From assembly GCF_032854445.1 (NCBI RefSeq), contig NC_088305.1:13705606-13769605 (forward strand): 64,000 nt of DNA, read 5' to 3'. Both the position numbers and the translations under genes were made by a program. The stretch's first letter is position 1; each line of letters opens with the position of its first letter. The notes under the pieces were generated by a model. It had not been told where the DNA came from. It made no database searches and saw only the letters and a program-made list of their open reading frames with translations. This stretch comes from Liolophura sinensis (taxonomy: Eukaryota > Mollusca > Polyplacophora > Chitonida > Chitonidae). Shown in pieces: positions 44,539-56,762 of this stretch.

Positions 44539-47500
44539 GTGGGTTGTGTGAATAGCTGAAAGTAAATCTAGAATAATCCCGAACCAACCATGTCTTTGAA
44601 ATAAATATCGACATAAATAATTTGTAGTATGATGTTTTTGCTATTTGTGTGTGGCTGTTTTAACGATTATATGTAAGAAGAAGTAGATTAATAAGTTCGG
44701 TGAATGTACGTGTCGGTTGATAACAACAACAACTGCATTATGTAGAGTCTCGGCGATCTTGAGTTTATTTATGTCCCATCTCGGGAAGTGTAGGTTCAAG
44801 TTGTCAGCGACGAGAGAACAATGTGGTACTGTAACGTTGTAGAGGGACGTCAGTCGGTTAAATAAATCTGCTTGTTACTGTTCCATTAAGCTCTATGGGG
44901 CTGTTTATATAGAGACGTTGCACTGTATCATGCTTGTTTTACCGGTTCTCAGTGTGTAGTCTTCAGCATACTGTTGTTGTCTGCTGCATGACGTGGGTGT
45001 CCGGAATCCCTCTCCAGTTTTGCATCCAATGGATGTCAGTGTACTGATACGCTTCACCTTGCAAGTGTGCAGTGGCCAAAACTTCTCTTTGGAGGCCTAC
45101 CAGCATTATATGTCATTCATGCGCCAGGTTTGAAATTAACATATAATGGGTCAGTAACTCTCGGAATTGCTCTACTGTTCGCGATGCTTTTTGTGGAGGC
45201 CTGCAGTAGGCTGTCTCTGAGCGAACATCCCGGGAACACTGGGATATGTCATACATGTTGGATCACCGGTGTTAGCCTTGCGAACGAAGAAGTATTGGTC
45301 CAGTACACTGTCATATATGGGACGCAGAAATGGACAAGGGTTACGAATAACCACGTCATGTAGCAGACAACAACAGTATGTTGAGAACAGCAAACGAGAA
45401 TTAAAACACAGCCCCATAGAGCTAAAGTCATCTTGAGGTGTATTTTCAGCAATTTCTAATATTTACCTGTCTCTTAGATGCCTCTCTTGTACAATGTGAA
45501 ATTTTTTCACTGGTGCAGCATTGCTGTATAAGTGTGCTTTGAACCAAATTGAAGCTAAAAATGTAGAAGCTGACTGTCTCGTTTTGAACTCTGAGCTTGT
45601 GACAGTTTTTGGTCTTTAAATGTAGGCAGAGCACATTGCCTTATGGGTTTGAATAGGGAGTTTCGAGTTGGAAATCTGAAAATGAAGGTAAAAACAGTCC
45701 ACCTGTGTCATGTGAAAAATGTTAGGCAATCTTTGTAGACATTATTAAATTACTGATCACTTATCCTACCGTGTTCCAGAGGCACAAATGACACCTCTCT
45801 CCTTTACAAACTTCTCAAGTTCAGCTCTAAAGTTTTGTCCACTGTTAGCCTGCTCTATATAACTTTTTGGGAAATTTTTTCAGATGCTCATGTCATAGTA
45901 AACAGGGCTCTCCATACTTTTTGAAACACCTGTATGATGGCGCTCGGCAAGCGTTAGCAAAAGGGGCGGGGGTCTAGAGACCGCAGGCCTAAAATACATT
46001 CATTCTAAGCCATTTGCTATTGCATATAACCAATTATCTGTCACTATACAGTGAATTTGTGATATTCAAGACAATAAGTAACATTGGAAAGCAAGGAACC
46101 AGGCTGCTAAATTCTATAACTGAAAGAAATTAAATTCTGAAGCAACTGAATTGTGCAACACAAAAACCCAATTCTTTTACTTCTATTACTTCTTGGAGTA
46201 TGCAGTTTTTAATGTTCTAACAAAATGGTACGACCAAAAACCGACGGCTGTCGGCTTTTATGGAGAGGCCTGAGTAAATCTTATCCCGCAGTAGTTGCCT
46301 AACATTTGTGACAGGTCACATGATACATAAGGACTATTTTTACTTTTAGCGATAGAAGAGTTCAAACTAGGAACTACTGTGCCATGTGGGATTGGTAGGT
46401 AACGTTAAGGAAATATTCAGCCATTATTTCCATAGTTAGTATTCCCTGACTGGGGACCTCTGTGGCTCGGTTAGCATGCTAGCACAGCGTAGTGACCCAG
46501 GGGCCTATCACAAATGCAGTTGCTGTGAGTTCAAGTCCAGCTCCTGCTGGCTTCCTCTCCGGCCGTATGTGGGAACGTCTGCCAACAATCTGCAGATGGT
46601 CGTGGGTTTCCCCCGGGCTCTGCCCTGTTTCCTCCCACTATAATGCTGGTCGCCGTCGTATAAGTAAAATGTTCTTGAGTACATCGTAAAACACCAATAA
46701 AATTAATAAATATTCTCCAACTAAATAAAACTGCTTTATTTCACCTGAAGTTTAACATTCTATCTCAAACCGCATAAAGGCCTTTAAATGGTACTGTTGA
46801 TGCCAACACTTAATGTTTTCTGATAGGAAAGTAATCAATCTTCTCAAGAAACTATGAATATTAATCAACATGTGTCACCTGTAAAATAAAATAATAAATT
46901 TTCAGGTGTAACACATTTCTAACCTCTTCTGAGACTTGAACCAGATATTTCTGCTAATTGCTTCACAGGCAAAGCGCACCAAGAAGGTTGGGATCGTGGG
47001 CAAGTATGGCACAAGGTACGGTGCCTCCCTCCGAAAAACGGTGAAGAAGATGGAGATCACTCAGCATTGCAAGTACACCTGTCAGTTTTGTGGAAAGGTG
47101 AGCGACTACAAACATTCTCATGTTATCTCTAGGAAAGATTCCGTACACTTGGCACCCATTGCATAGTAGTTCTCATGGTTGATCTTGGTGCAGTACTAGA
47201 TCTAGAAATTTGTCCAAAGCTTTGCACAGTTCCTCCATCTTTAAGCTTTTGGACCAGCCCAGATAGCACAGTTGGTAGAGCGTCAACTTCGTGAGTGGTA
47301 GATCCAGGATCAATCCTGGGTTGAGTCACACCTAAGACTTTAAAAGAGGGAGTTGTAACTTCCTCGCTTGACGTTCAGCATGAAGTTGATAGTGCAATGA
47401 CTGGTTGACCAGTACCTGTATAATGGCTCGGGCGGGGCGGCTTACTTGCCTTCGTTTAGTCATCTCAGTGAAGCAGCACTAGATAAGAGTGGTGGAAATC

Positions 47501-49590
47501 CGTCCTGCGACAAGGAGGTATATTACATATACTCTAGGATTCCTTCATCGTCATATGACTGAAAAATTGTTGAGTATGACGTTAAACCCCAAGCACTCAC
47601 TTAAACTTTTGGTCTGAAAATAAGATGTTTATGTGAAAAGAAAATGTATAGTTTTTTTTTTTTTTGACGGATTGATGGTTTAAACTGTATGGAGGAATAT
47701 TTCATTATGACGAAAGTCTTTAATGTGAATATCACTTCCTCATAAGGAATGGCTGTCATCATGGAAGTGAAATATCCTAGAGTACGGTGTAAAACACAAA
47801 TGAAATAAATCAATCAAAATACTTTGTTGTGAATTTTTTGTCATTATTTTTGTTGATTAATGAGGAATTTCATAGAAATTAACATTGAGCTAAAAACAAG
47901 AAATGACACCCATCAGAATCTCTTCTTTGGAGGTTACATGTACGTCGTCTTTTTTTTTTACCTCCAACAAACATATTTGTAAGTTTGGCCTTGCATGATA
48001 AGCTGGAAACTGGCTAACCCAGTCAATATGATTGATACATTGTATCTATAAGGGGAGTTTAGTGGTCTGTTTTGAACAGAGTGTTTCTGTGCTACAGTAC
48101 TGTAAATTTGTACAGCCTGCAACATTCCTTGACAGGTGGTGTGATAAAAATATTTCTTATAGGAGTAGGGAGGTTAAGGAGGACAAGCAATGTAGCTTGT
48201 ATTTGTGGTTTGAAAGCTACTTTTAACTATGGAAAACCTGGCCATTGATTGACATGTTTATTTCTTGATTGATTTTTTGTTGTATAATTGTTGATGTCAG
48301 ATTTGTTCAATCATGTTATTTTTTTTCTGCGGATACGACCGTGTTGTGCATGTATAGCAAACAGAGTTATGTCCCTTGATATTTGTGCAGCAGTTTTAAA
48401 TCCTGTTTAAAGTTGTTGAATGTGTTTTTGTGTGATAGGATGCGATGAAGAGGAGGGCTGTGGGTATTTGGGGATGCAAATCGTGTCGTAAAGTGGTGGC
48501 TGGAGGAGCGTGGGTGTACAGGTAAGGTTAATGCTCTAGGATTAACACAGCTTTGATACTTGTCCTCAAATAGGGAAGTTCCGAATGAGACGTCTTCTAT
48601 TCCTAGAGGTAAAAAGAAAATAAAAAAATCCTACTGTATCCTCCGACCAATCAGAAATGTTAGACAACTATTATCAATTACATTCGCTCTAACATGGGGA
48701 TCTAAAAGAAGTTCCACAAAATGTTATTTAGAATAGCCGAACTATTCAGAAAATAGAGGAACTTAACAGTTGTGAAAACTCAGAAGTTTCTAACGTTAAA
48801 GGGTGTCCTTTGTGCCTTGGAAACGCGGTGATTGTGTAAACTTATTGGAACAGCCCAGGACAAACTTCAAGTATTGTGTTAAACCATTTGTAGTTGACTT
48901 TAAAATCCTGACTCTAATCAAATACAGCAGACCGATTTTACGCTCTTTAAGGTGAAAAACACTAACGTCATTCAAGATCTCTGTTATTCTCATGGACAGT
49001 TCTGTTTTTTGTTTTTTTTTTTTGTATTTTTTTTTTTCAATTCCGCTTCTCTCTCGAAAATATTTGTCACTCCCATGACGCAAACCGGTGTTCTGCACGG
49101 TTTAATAGATGATCAAATACAGCAGACCGATTTTACGCTCTTTAAGGTGAAAAACACTAACGTCATTCAAGATCTCTTATTCTCATGGACAGTTCTGTTT
49201 TTTGTTTTTTTTTCGTATTTTTTTTTTTTTCAATTCCGCTGCTCTCTCGAAAATATTTGTCAGTGCCGTGATGCAAACCGGTGTTCTGCACGGTTTAATA
49301 GATGAGGTCCCACATGTAGTTTTAAGCCTCAAAACCCCTATAAGGTTTCGTCATAGTAAGTCGCTGTCCTGTAACAAGGGAGGTAATTCAGAACATCTCT
49401 ATTGGGTTGCAGGCTTTTATTCAGTCAGATAAGTAAATAGAGGACTTTTGTTTTTGCATCTGAATTTCTGTTTCTGACTTTGCTTTGATCTAAATTTTTC
49501 TTTTTTCTTTTTTCATTCATTCTCAGTACAATGGCAGCAGTGACAGTAAGGAGTGCCGTGAGACGTCTGAGAGACATGAAGGAATCCTAA
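44536..49590 (+). CDS. RPL37A: Ribosomal protein eL43 (RPL37A), 4 exons
   Basis: A structural protein of the 60S subunit with one zinc-ribbon. Exons 46969-47097, 48439-48521 and 49527-49590 join in frame. Exon 2 begins with GCA AAG CGC just after a CTTCACAG acceptor, so the Met must come from a separate exon. In human the first coding exon is also only ATG, and 44536-44538 (ATG|GTGGGT) is the best candidate. The total is then 92 aa, the same as human. Zinc ligands C39, C42, C57 and C60 are present. The protein ends RRLRDMKES. Intron 1 holds a foldback element, a nested MITE pair and a SINE; intron 2 a SINE; intron 3 a 195-bp duplication. Confidence 0.95.
44880..45438. mobile_element. Foldback element, ~555 bp, in RPL37A intron 1
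   Basis: Left arm 44888-45050 is inverted at about 45300-45430. Pairs include AGCTCTATGGGGCTGT with ACAGCCCCATAGAGCT, and CATACTGTTGTTGTCTGCTG with TAGCAGACAACAACAGTATG. The open frame at 45067-45363 lies inside and is not a gene. Confidence 0.82.
45650..46390. mobile_element. Foldback MITE, family D, split by a younger insertion
   Basis: Outer parts 45650-45902 and 46273-46390 rebuild one family D element. Inverted ends are AAAAATGTTAGGCAATC at the left and TTGCCTAACATTTGTGACAG at the right. The middle is another element (45903-46272). Confidence 0.8.
45897..46278. mobile_element. hAT-like MITE nested in family D
   Basis: Terminal inverted repeats CAGGGCTCTCCATA (from 45903) and TATGGAGAGGCCTG (to 46272) enclose 370 bp. 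AGTAAA is duplicated at 45897-45902 and 46273-46278. CAGGG-type ends suggest the hAT group, but hAT elements usually make 8-bp duplications, so the class is uncertain. Confidence 0.78.
46450..46720 (+). mobile_element. SINE family A, nearly full length
   Basis: Head, B box (GAGTTCAAGTCC) and 3' domain, 250 bases before RPL37A exon 2. Confidence 0.88.
46969..47097 (+). CDS. RPL37A: RPL37A exon 2
   Basis: Encodes [20 protein letters not shown] through YTCQFCGK, including the first zinc pair. Confidence 0.97.
47252..47606 (+). mobile_element. SINE family B, full length
   Basis: Head GATAGCACAGTTGGTAGAGC, body, conserved 3' domain ending GTTAAACCCCAAGCACTCAC. In RPL37A intron 2. Confidence 0.88.
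48439..48521 (+). CDS. RPL37A: RPL37A exon 3
   Basis: Encodes [20 protein letters not shown] then AGGAWVY, with the second zinc pair C57/C60. Acceptor GTGATAG, donor AG|GTAAGG. Confidence 0.96.
48560..48800 (-). mobile_element. Foldback MITE, family D, partial, reverse orientation
   Basis: On the reverse strand, blocks near GATCCCCATGTTAGAGCGAA, TTGTCTAACATTTCTGATTG and GAATAGAAGACG follow the family D order. Confidence 0.6.
48917..49306. repeat. 195-bp tandem duplication in RPL37A intron 3
   Basis: 48917-49111 and 49112-49306 are nearly identical, from ATCAAATACAGCAGACCG to CACGGTTTAATAGATGA. They differ mainly in the length of the T runs. Confidence 0.93.
49527..49590 (+). CDS. RPL37A: RPL37A exon 4 (C-terminus)
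   Basis: Encodes [20 protein letters not shown] and TAA at 49588-49590. Acceptor ATTCTCAG. Confidence 0.96.
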
Positions 49591-50517
49591 GCCTGAATTA
49601 GGCCCACTGAAACTGTTATTGTCACTTCGCCCGTTTGGAACTGTAGAACTGGTTGGATTTCACACCCATATTCATGAGTAAAGGAGATGAGAGAAGAAAA
49701 TCTTTGTTCTTGTTTGTTTCATGTTGTGTCTCAGTTGAGCCGTTTTTTTCTTTTTAAATTTTTTTAAAAGCATCTGGCTGATTCAACCAAGATAGTTTTG
49801 ACGATGAACTTGAAACAAACAATGTGATTTTAAAATTGTGTAATAGAGGGTAGTTAGTGGGAGGGATCGTTAAAATTTTGAAAAGGTTATAAATGTTTTC
49901 AAAGTAAGTAATAGTCTTTAACAGTTTGTAATCTTTCAGCAATTAATGTTTTGATCAGGTTTAGATTTTCCCTAATTCAAAATTTGCATAATCGAATCAG
50001 CCCTAGATTTATTTCACATCAGACCTAAAGCCAGGTTCACCCCGCTTTCCTGAAGGTGAAACTTTTAAAGATTGGCGTTGAATGCCAATCGAACAAAGGA
50101 CCGTTGGTCTAGTTCCTGTGCAGGTGGTACCAATGTCCAAGACTGCAGTAACAGAACACATTCTATCATAACTCAGAAAAAGATTTGAGAGTTTGTTTGA
50201 CAGTACTAATTAGATTATCGGTTTGAATGTTCACTGGCCTAAATTGAAAGGTTTTCACACAGGTGCAGCGCGCACTCTACTCATGACACCTGTGCAATGT
50301 GGATCACGGGAACGTGCGTTTTTTTAGGCTATGTTTTCAGTGTACAGACTACTCAAGCTGTGACCTTGAAAATTAGTCAGTATATTAACAAAATCATGCC
50401 ATTTGAATGTTTGAAAGGATTTGATCAAAGGATAGAGGGAGCAATGCAGCATCAAAGTATGGCCAATTTTTTTTACGCCTACCCGATATATATATACATG
50501 TATATGTATAAATTTAG
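49591..50517. other. RPL37A 3' flank
   Basis: No canonical AATAAA stands out close to the stop, so the 3' end is not placed. No other gene seen. Confidence 0.45.
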
Positions 50518-50612
50518 TTGATTGGTATTTTACGCCGTACACAAGAATGTTACAGTTATACAATGACCGCCAGCATGATATTGGGAGGAGCTGGGCAGAG
50601 CCTGGGTAAAAC
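50518..50612 (-). mobile_element. SINE family A, short 3' fragment
   Basis: 3' domain and start of the body only. Confidence 0.8.
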
Positions 50613-51051
50613 AAATCATCGTTCGTGCTAAAAGCTTAAATGTGAGTATTTCGTTCAGTATGATTTCCGAAATCACCGCTTCTCGCACTCACAAGTGATC
50701 GCGTGACATCGGTTGTCATAGAGATAATGACCTAGACTTAGGTCACAACTTTGGAGCCAAATGTTTCGATAAATGAGCGGTTATGAATGCTGATATTTTC
50801 GAACAAAAATGAAAGCTCACCATCTTATGGTGAACTAATGGACTGTGACATGTTTTCTGATCACAGAAATCACAGATTTCCTCAATGTTTTCTACAACTA
50901 TATTTAGTGAAATGTGTGGTTCGGTTCCAGCCGTTACGCACATATCGATATCAGTACGCATCTCGTTCACATACTTACCAATCAAACAGACGTTGTCTTA
51001 ACTATGAACTACCTAAACCGGCTCAAAACAAATTATTGGATAAATAGGATG

Positions 51052-51150
51052 TGCAATTTGTGACCCATTCTGTGAAAATTATTAAACTCGTGATGTAATT
51101 TTGAAAATTACACCACTCGTTTAATAAAATTGATAGAATGGGTCACGAAT
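51052..51150. mobile_element. ~100-bp near-perfect hairpin
   Basis: The left arm CAATTTGTGACCCATTCT and ATTATTAAACTCGTGATGTA is inverted on the right (TACACCACTCGTTTAATAAA, AGAATGGGTCACGAATTG). Arms are about 45 bp with a loop of a few bases. It may be a MITE tip pair or a short foldback element. Confidence 0.75.
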
Positions 51151-51376
51151 TGTAGGCGTATACCCTCATATATTCAACATAATATCCAGGTAGTTTGATG
51201 GAATATTTATGTAGATTTAATAGAATATGTGTGTTATATTTAACAATAATCCGCTCCAATAACCGAATATATTCCAGCATCACTCCGACAACTGACTTTG
51301 TGTTAAATTAAGATTAATTTTTTGAGTGTCCATTTCCTATGATTTTATTTGTCGTGTCTGGTAATCTTCCTCGTTA

Positions 51377-51555
51377 GGAGCCTCTTATCAGTGCGATCAC
51401 TGGGAGTTCAAGTCCAACTCTGCCAGCAACTTGCCGATCCTGACGGCCTTCCCTCGAGCACTGCCCGGTTTCCTCCCACCACAATGCCAGCTGCCGTCGT
51501 AAACGTGAAATATTCTTGAGAACGGCGTAAAACACCAGTCAAATAAATAAATGTG
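51377..51555 (+). mobile_element. SINE family A, partial
   Basis: B box (GAGTTCAAGTCC), shortened body and 3' domain with (AATA)n tail. Confidence 0.85.
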
Positions 51556-51707
51556 AACACTTCAAACCTATGACCTGCACCAAACAAAGCCGCTTTCCCC
51601 TTATTAACTATAAGATTAGCAATGCATGTTACATGAAGTTGACGTCAGTATAGGAGGGATAGAAATAAGCATTCTTTTCCATTTATATATGCATATATAT
51701 TCATATG

Positions 51708-52045
51708 TATGCTTCAAGTTTTACGTCGTGCTATTTTCATAATTTGTCATATGACGACGAGCAATCTTTAGAGGTCTTTGCATCTAATATACTGAGGCTC
51801 TTCGAGACAGGGCGAGCGTATGGTGTCAAGGTGCTGTCGCCACTGAAGTACGCCTGTAGTCATGCCGAAACACACATGACACGTACCCCATCCAGTCACA
51901 TTACAGCGACACCGGGCCAAACCAGTCCTGTTTTCTTGTTCTAACCTCTCAGTGCTTTGTCCCATTTTGAAAGACTTTTGGTATTTTGGTATGACCCGAC
52001 TTGGGTTTGATCCCAGGTCTCTTACCAGTACTCTAACAACTTTTT
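51708..52045 (-). mobile_element. SINE-like element, family C
   Basis: Same order of blocks as 5738-6095: TTACGTCGTGCTATTTTCAT-like tail at the left, ATGCCGAAACACACATGACA in the middle, and GACCCGACTTGGGTTTGATC near the right end. Confidence 0.7.
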
Positions 52046-53547
52046 TTTTTATCTTTGTAGGTCCCTTATAATTTGAGTTGTATCTGGGTTACAAAGTTCA
52101 TTAACTAAGTTTATAATGAACAGGGGCCTAGCCAACAAACCAAAAGTGTGCATTATCCCAAACCGATGAGGCGAGGGTCCATGGGCCGCAAAGGCCGCGG
52201 AAGCTCTTGACCCTATATAGCTGTAGTTGCGTTTGAACGTGTTCTAAGATAAGAAATATTCATCCTCAAGGTTGTGATGAAGAAAACCTGAGCTGCACAT
52301 TTTGGAACAAATTTAGTTTTCGGATCGCTTCCATACTTTCATAGGCTATATATACTTACTTACTTTCCGTTGAAATACCGATATAATCGCTATGTGAAAT
52401 ATTTACTCTAATAGAGCGAGCGGATAAAGCACGGCAATGTTTAGGATACATTGACCAGAGTGATCACGCCTGTATAGACAGAGAGGTGGCGGGGTCATAC
52501 ATAGGCAAGCGGAACGACTGTCCCGTATATTGTATACAATTTTAGGCGAGGATGCAGGGGCCGCCCAGGCCCTGGAAACTCTGAGGTTCCAGACGGTCAT
52601 GTTGCAAATCCCATTTCAGCCAGTTAAAGTTAATACAAACAGATGTACAGCCTTTAATGTGAAAATCTTAAAAATCGGTGTGGTAAGATGGAGTTCATTT
52701 GAACAGGGAGATTATCGCCTCGCTGAAAACATGCCATAAAACAGGACAAATATACTGCACCGAGTTACGCTGGGTGCCGGAGGATAATAGGCCTTCCGGG
52801 GGAATCAACAGATGCAAGTTTTCACTCCGTTTGAATGCTCATTTACATTGTCCAATTTTTAAAATTACAAAATTTCAGATACCGTGAAAACATGAACGCT
52901 TTCCACCGAGGTTAAACTGTCTGATCAGTAAAATTACAGTACGCTAATCTGTGTGAACAAATTAAGAGAAGCTTTTAACATCTGACTCAAAACAGTAGAA
53001 ATAAAGCAATGAACATTCATTGTTGTGTATTTTCTTACATGACTGGATCGAAAAGTGGGGAGATCAGAATATATGGGGCACTTAGGGACAGGCCATTCAA
53101 TACAGTTATCACTTGACAGCTTAGTCTGTAACTCGACTGATTCCCAAGGACTGTGTGCATTGGATTTAAAGCACACAGTGTTCACTGATGGTCTGTGTTA
53201 TCTGCCATGTCTAGAATCTCCTGACACATTCCAGGTTAGATTTTGCCATTTTTCTCCAATTTTCTGGTACGACACCCGATTCCGGAACTGAGACCGGCCA
53301 TTTCAGAATTTTCAGAATTGGCAAGTGCGAATCCAATCGCAGTCCGTCGCAGTAAAACGGACATGGCCGTTGTAATTTTTTTACTGTGCGTTTTTTACAT
53401 TTTTTCCACTTTTGCAGTGGGAGTTATACAGCTCAGTCTGTTTTTTTATTCATCCCACCCCCCACCCCCCAAGGAGAAAAGAACAACAAGTCCCAGAAAA
53501 AGATATTGGGCCCCGAGATAATTAGCCAATCGGATTGCAACTTATCG
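52046..53547. other. Unassigned intergenic DNA
   Basis: No gene or clear repeat seen. Confidence 0.45.
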
Positions 53548-53885
53548 GCGTGGATAGCACAGTTGGTAGAGCGTCCGCTTCGGGACCGGTAGATCCAGGA
53601 GTCACACCTAAGACTTTAAAAGAGGAAGTTTTAACTTCCTCGCTTGGCGTTCAGTATGAAGGGGATAGTGCAACGACTGGTTGACCCGTATCAGTATAAT
53701 GGCTTGGGCGGGGCGGCTTACTTGCCTTCGGTAAGTCGTCTCAGTGAAGCAGCGCTAGATAAAAGAGCGGTAGAAATCCGTCCTGCTACAAGGAGGTACA
53801 TTACACGTACATGCACCCTAAGGATTCCTTCGTCGTCGTATGACTGAAAAATTGTTGAGTACGACGTTAAACCACAAGCACGCAC
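53548..53885 (+). mobile_element. SINE family B, full length
   Basis: Head GATAGCACAGTTGGTAGAGC, body, 3' domain and an ACGC-type tail (CACGCACGCACGG). Confidence 0.88.
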
Positions 53886-54611
53886 GCACGGACTGCAACT
53901 TGGTTCGTGGCTTCGTCTAAATCGCGATACCTGCGGGCATTGGCTGGATTATCTCGGAGCCCGACTTAGTTATCTCGAGCCCCGAGATAATCATCCAATG
54001 ATAGTGTCAGATACATGAACGTTTCAACGAATGCGCAAAGCTGATTGCGCATTCGAGCGGACGAGAGCTCCCGTTGTTGGATTAGGGGCCTAGCCTACCC
54101 AGGGCTCTCGTGGTATTCACATTGATTCACACGACTGTCTTTGAGGAAGTAAAAGTATTTTGGAATATGTCTATATGTTTGCCTTTATCTCCGAAATTAT
54201 AAGACTGGTATAGTTGGGGGTGGGGGGAAATGCACATGCCTATTTTAACTCTTACAGATCGCGGAGTCGTTCTGCCAGACGTCCTGTTGGCTGAGCTCGT
54301 GTATGACTCAATCAATCTCTTCTTAGCCAAACGAAATCACTGTGTCCATACAAGCCTGTATAAAAGGGAAACTGTGAAGAATAAACGTGGGTGTGAATAG
54401 TGTACAGATAGTGCATTCTGTGGGACATTAGGAATTGTCAGTTCGAGAGAAGTGATATTCAACGAGGGCGAAGCGCGAGGTGAATATCACTTGTCGAGTT
54501 TACGTTATCACAGAGTGTTGTCCTCTTAGTTAAAGTGAACATCTGACAAAAATCAGAGAATAAATCTGATATAATTATTATAGTAGTATTGCAGAGGTGT
54601 TCTAATATATT

Positions 54612-54687
<76 letters not shown>

Positions 54688-56529
54688 CTAATCTACACCG
54701 TTTGTCAACAAAATAAATAGCAAACAATCGTTAGTGCATAACCATTCATGTGGTGACGCCACTTTGCCACGTTATAGCTGTCTAGACTGACGTCACAAAA
54801 CCTAGGAGCTCCCCCATACCATCGGTATTAAACAATGTGGCAATAAGACAATACAAACAAAAACGCCTGATATACAAGCAAAGAGTATTAGCTCTGTTCC
54901 GTGTTCATTTCAAAGCGCCGATGTTTCTTTCAGTGTATCGTTCGGTCAGTGCAATGTTCGTGGAAACGAGCGTCGTGTTTTAGTGGTCCTTCCGTATCAG
55001 CTTCTGGGAATTTACCGAAAATAGCAGGACCTCATTCAGACCGACAGACCGTTTCATTCACATTTTGGGAAGATAATTTCGTAATAAATCTGACTTTGTT
55101 AAGGAAAAATAATGCAAAGTCACAATATTTTTCTTCAAGCAATGACTCTCACCCGGCGGTTTTCTTGCCAGCTCACCCTCACAAATCACTGCAGTATCCT
55201 GCTGTGGTCCAAATTGCATCAGTTTATCACTTCATCGAATTTATTCATCACTTCATCGAATTTATTGCCTCGATATCTGTCTATCTACTATGAGAAACCA
55301 CACTGAAAATCGAAAGCTACATGTAACAGTTGTCAACGGTTAACGGTTTCAGCGCTAGTGATTGGCCAAGTTTATAGGAGCTTCTACATCATGGCTACTC
55401 GGAGTGAATTGTCCGTCAGTGCCATACCCTTAATGCTGAACTTCATCTCCTCGGTTTCAAACCTTTATAAGGTTTTTACATATTTTTCTGTGATAACCGT
55501 GTCTTATATTATTTTTTCTATCTCTATATAGTGGTAGACTTATGCTCACTTTAAGCTCAGTCCGCACGCTGTGGAGTGGCCCAGTACATTCCTGTTTATT
55601 ATGAAGTTAGACCAGATGCTCTTAATTCGAGAACGACATGTATTTGTTTTACTCACGCACACGGTTCCTGTGGGATTGGCTGCACTTAGCGTGGGAAACT
55701 TCCCACACCATTTGGAATGTTTGGGCCTACTCATCGTAGCTTTATACTTGATTAACGACAAAGTAAATTTTTCAGTTTTAGAATTGCGGACGATAATGAA
55801 AGAGGGAAAATCGGCGTTCGCCGTGCATGGCAAACCATGCACTGACCTATGGTAATTATGTGACGTACAGACAAACACACCACAGGCTTACGGCATGGTG
55901 AAAGAAAAGTGGTCAACAACACATGCGCATACGGCCACAAAAGCCTCGTCGATCGCATCTTTTCATCAAGCGGTGCCTGAGGATACAGACCCCCATTACA
56001 ACTTCCGTTTTTCGGAATGAAATTTTGTGTATTTTAGGGTATAAAGTCTTTTTTTTTTTGCTCCCAGGCGGCCTTTTTTGGTGTACAGGTGCATGTTTGG
56101 TATTAAAATGCTGGAAACTGTCTAAACTTTGAGTAGGTGTGAGCTATATGGATGAAAGTTTTGAAATTCTGGGCGAGAGGACACAAGGTGTGAGGTATTC
56201 ATGAGGCTGCGAGTGACGCCCCTTTGGCGTTGCTAGGCACGCCTACCAGCTGCCGGCATGGAAAGGTCCAGATTTTAACGTTCAACCTATATCAAGATTT
56301 TTATGGCTCGTTTCTCACAGGCTGCGTCAGGTATGCACCAAAGCTTATTGGCAACGGAATGTTTGGGATTGAGCTACAGCGCTAGACGTTAACATTGTCG
56401 CTTATGGAAAATCAATGGGGGTCTGAGGCCATGAGAGTGGAAATCAGCAAATTCTCTGTCCAAGGCCGGCTTTGAACACATACCTCCTGTTTTTGAGTTG
56501 GTATAAGGACGGCACATTCTTTGTTGAAC
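53886..56529. other. Unassigned intergenic DNA with AT tract and small hairpin
   Basis: No gene seen. A short stem AGTGATATTCA/TGAATATCACT lies at 54451-54491 around a GC-rich loop. An (AT)n tract follows at 54618-54687. Confidence 0.5.
54618..54687. repeat. (AT)n microsatellite
   Basis: About 35 AT dinucleotides. Confidence 0.95.
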
Positions 56530-56762
56530 GGTATTTATTTATGTATTTATTTGATTAGTGTTTTAAGCTGTACTCAATAAGATTTCATTCATACGATGGC
56601 GATCAGCATTATGTGGGAGGAAACCGGGTAGGGCCTGAGGTAAACTCACGAGAACCCAGGTTGGTGGCAGATCTTTCCACGTGCGACCGGAGAGGAAGCT
56701 AACATGAGTTGGACTTAAACTCACAGCGACCCTATATTGGTGAGTCATTGCTGCTGAGCGGA
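56530..56762 (-). mobile_element. SINE family A, diverged
   Basis: Tail, 3' domain, body and B box (reverse of GGACTTAAACTC). Confidence 0.85.

Noticed and set aside
45067-45363. 98-aa membrane-like open frame
   Set aside because: Sits inside the foldback element of RPL37A intron 1.
49371-49390. ACAAGGGAGGTAATTC motif, also near 1192, as a regulatory site
   Set aside because: Two hits only and no consistent context; more likely the end of an old dispersed element.
55571-55878. Overlapping open frames of 94 and 110 aa on opposite strands
   Set aside because: No recognisable domain and no splice partners; likely chance.
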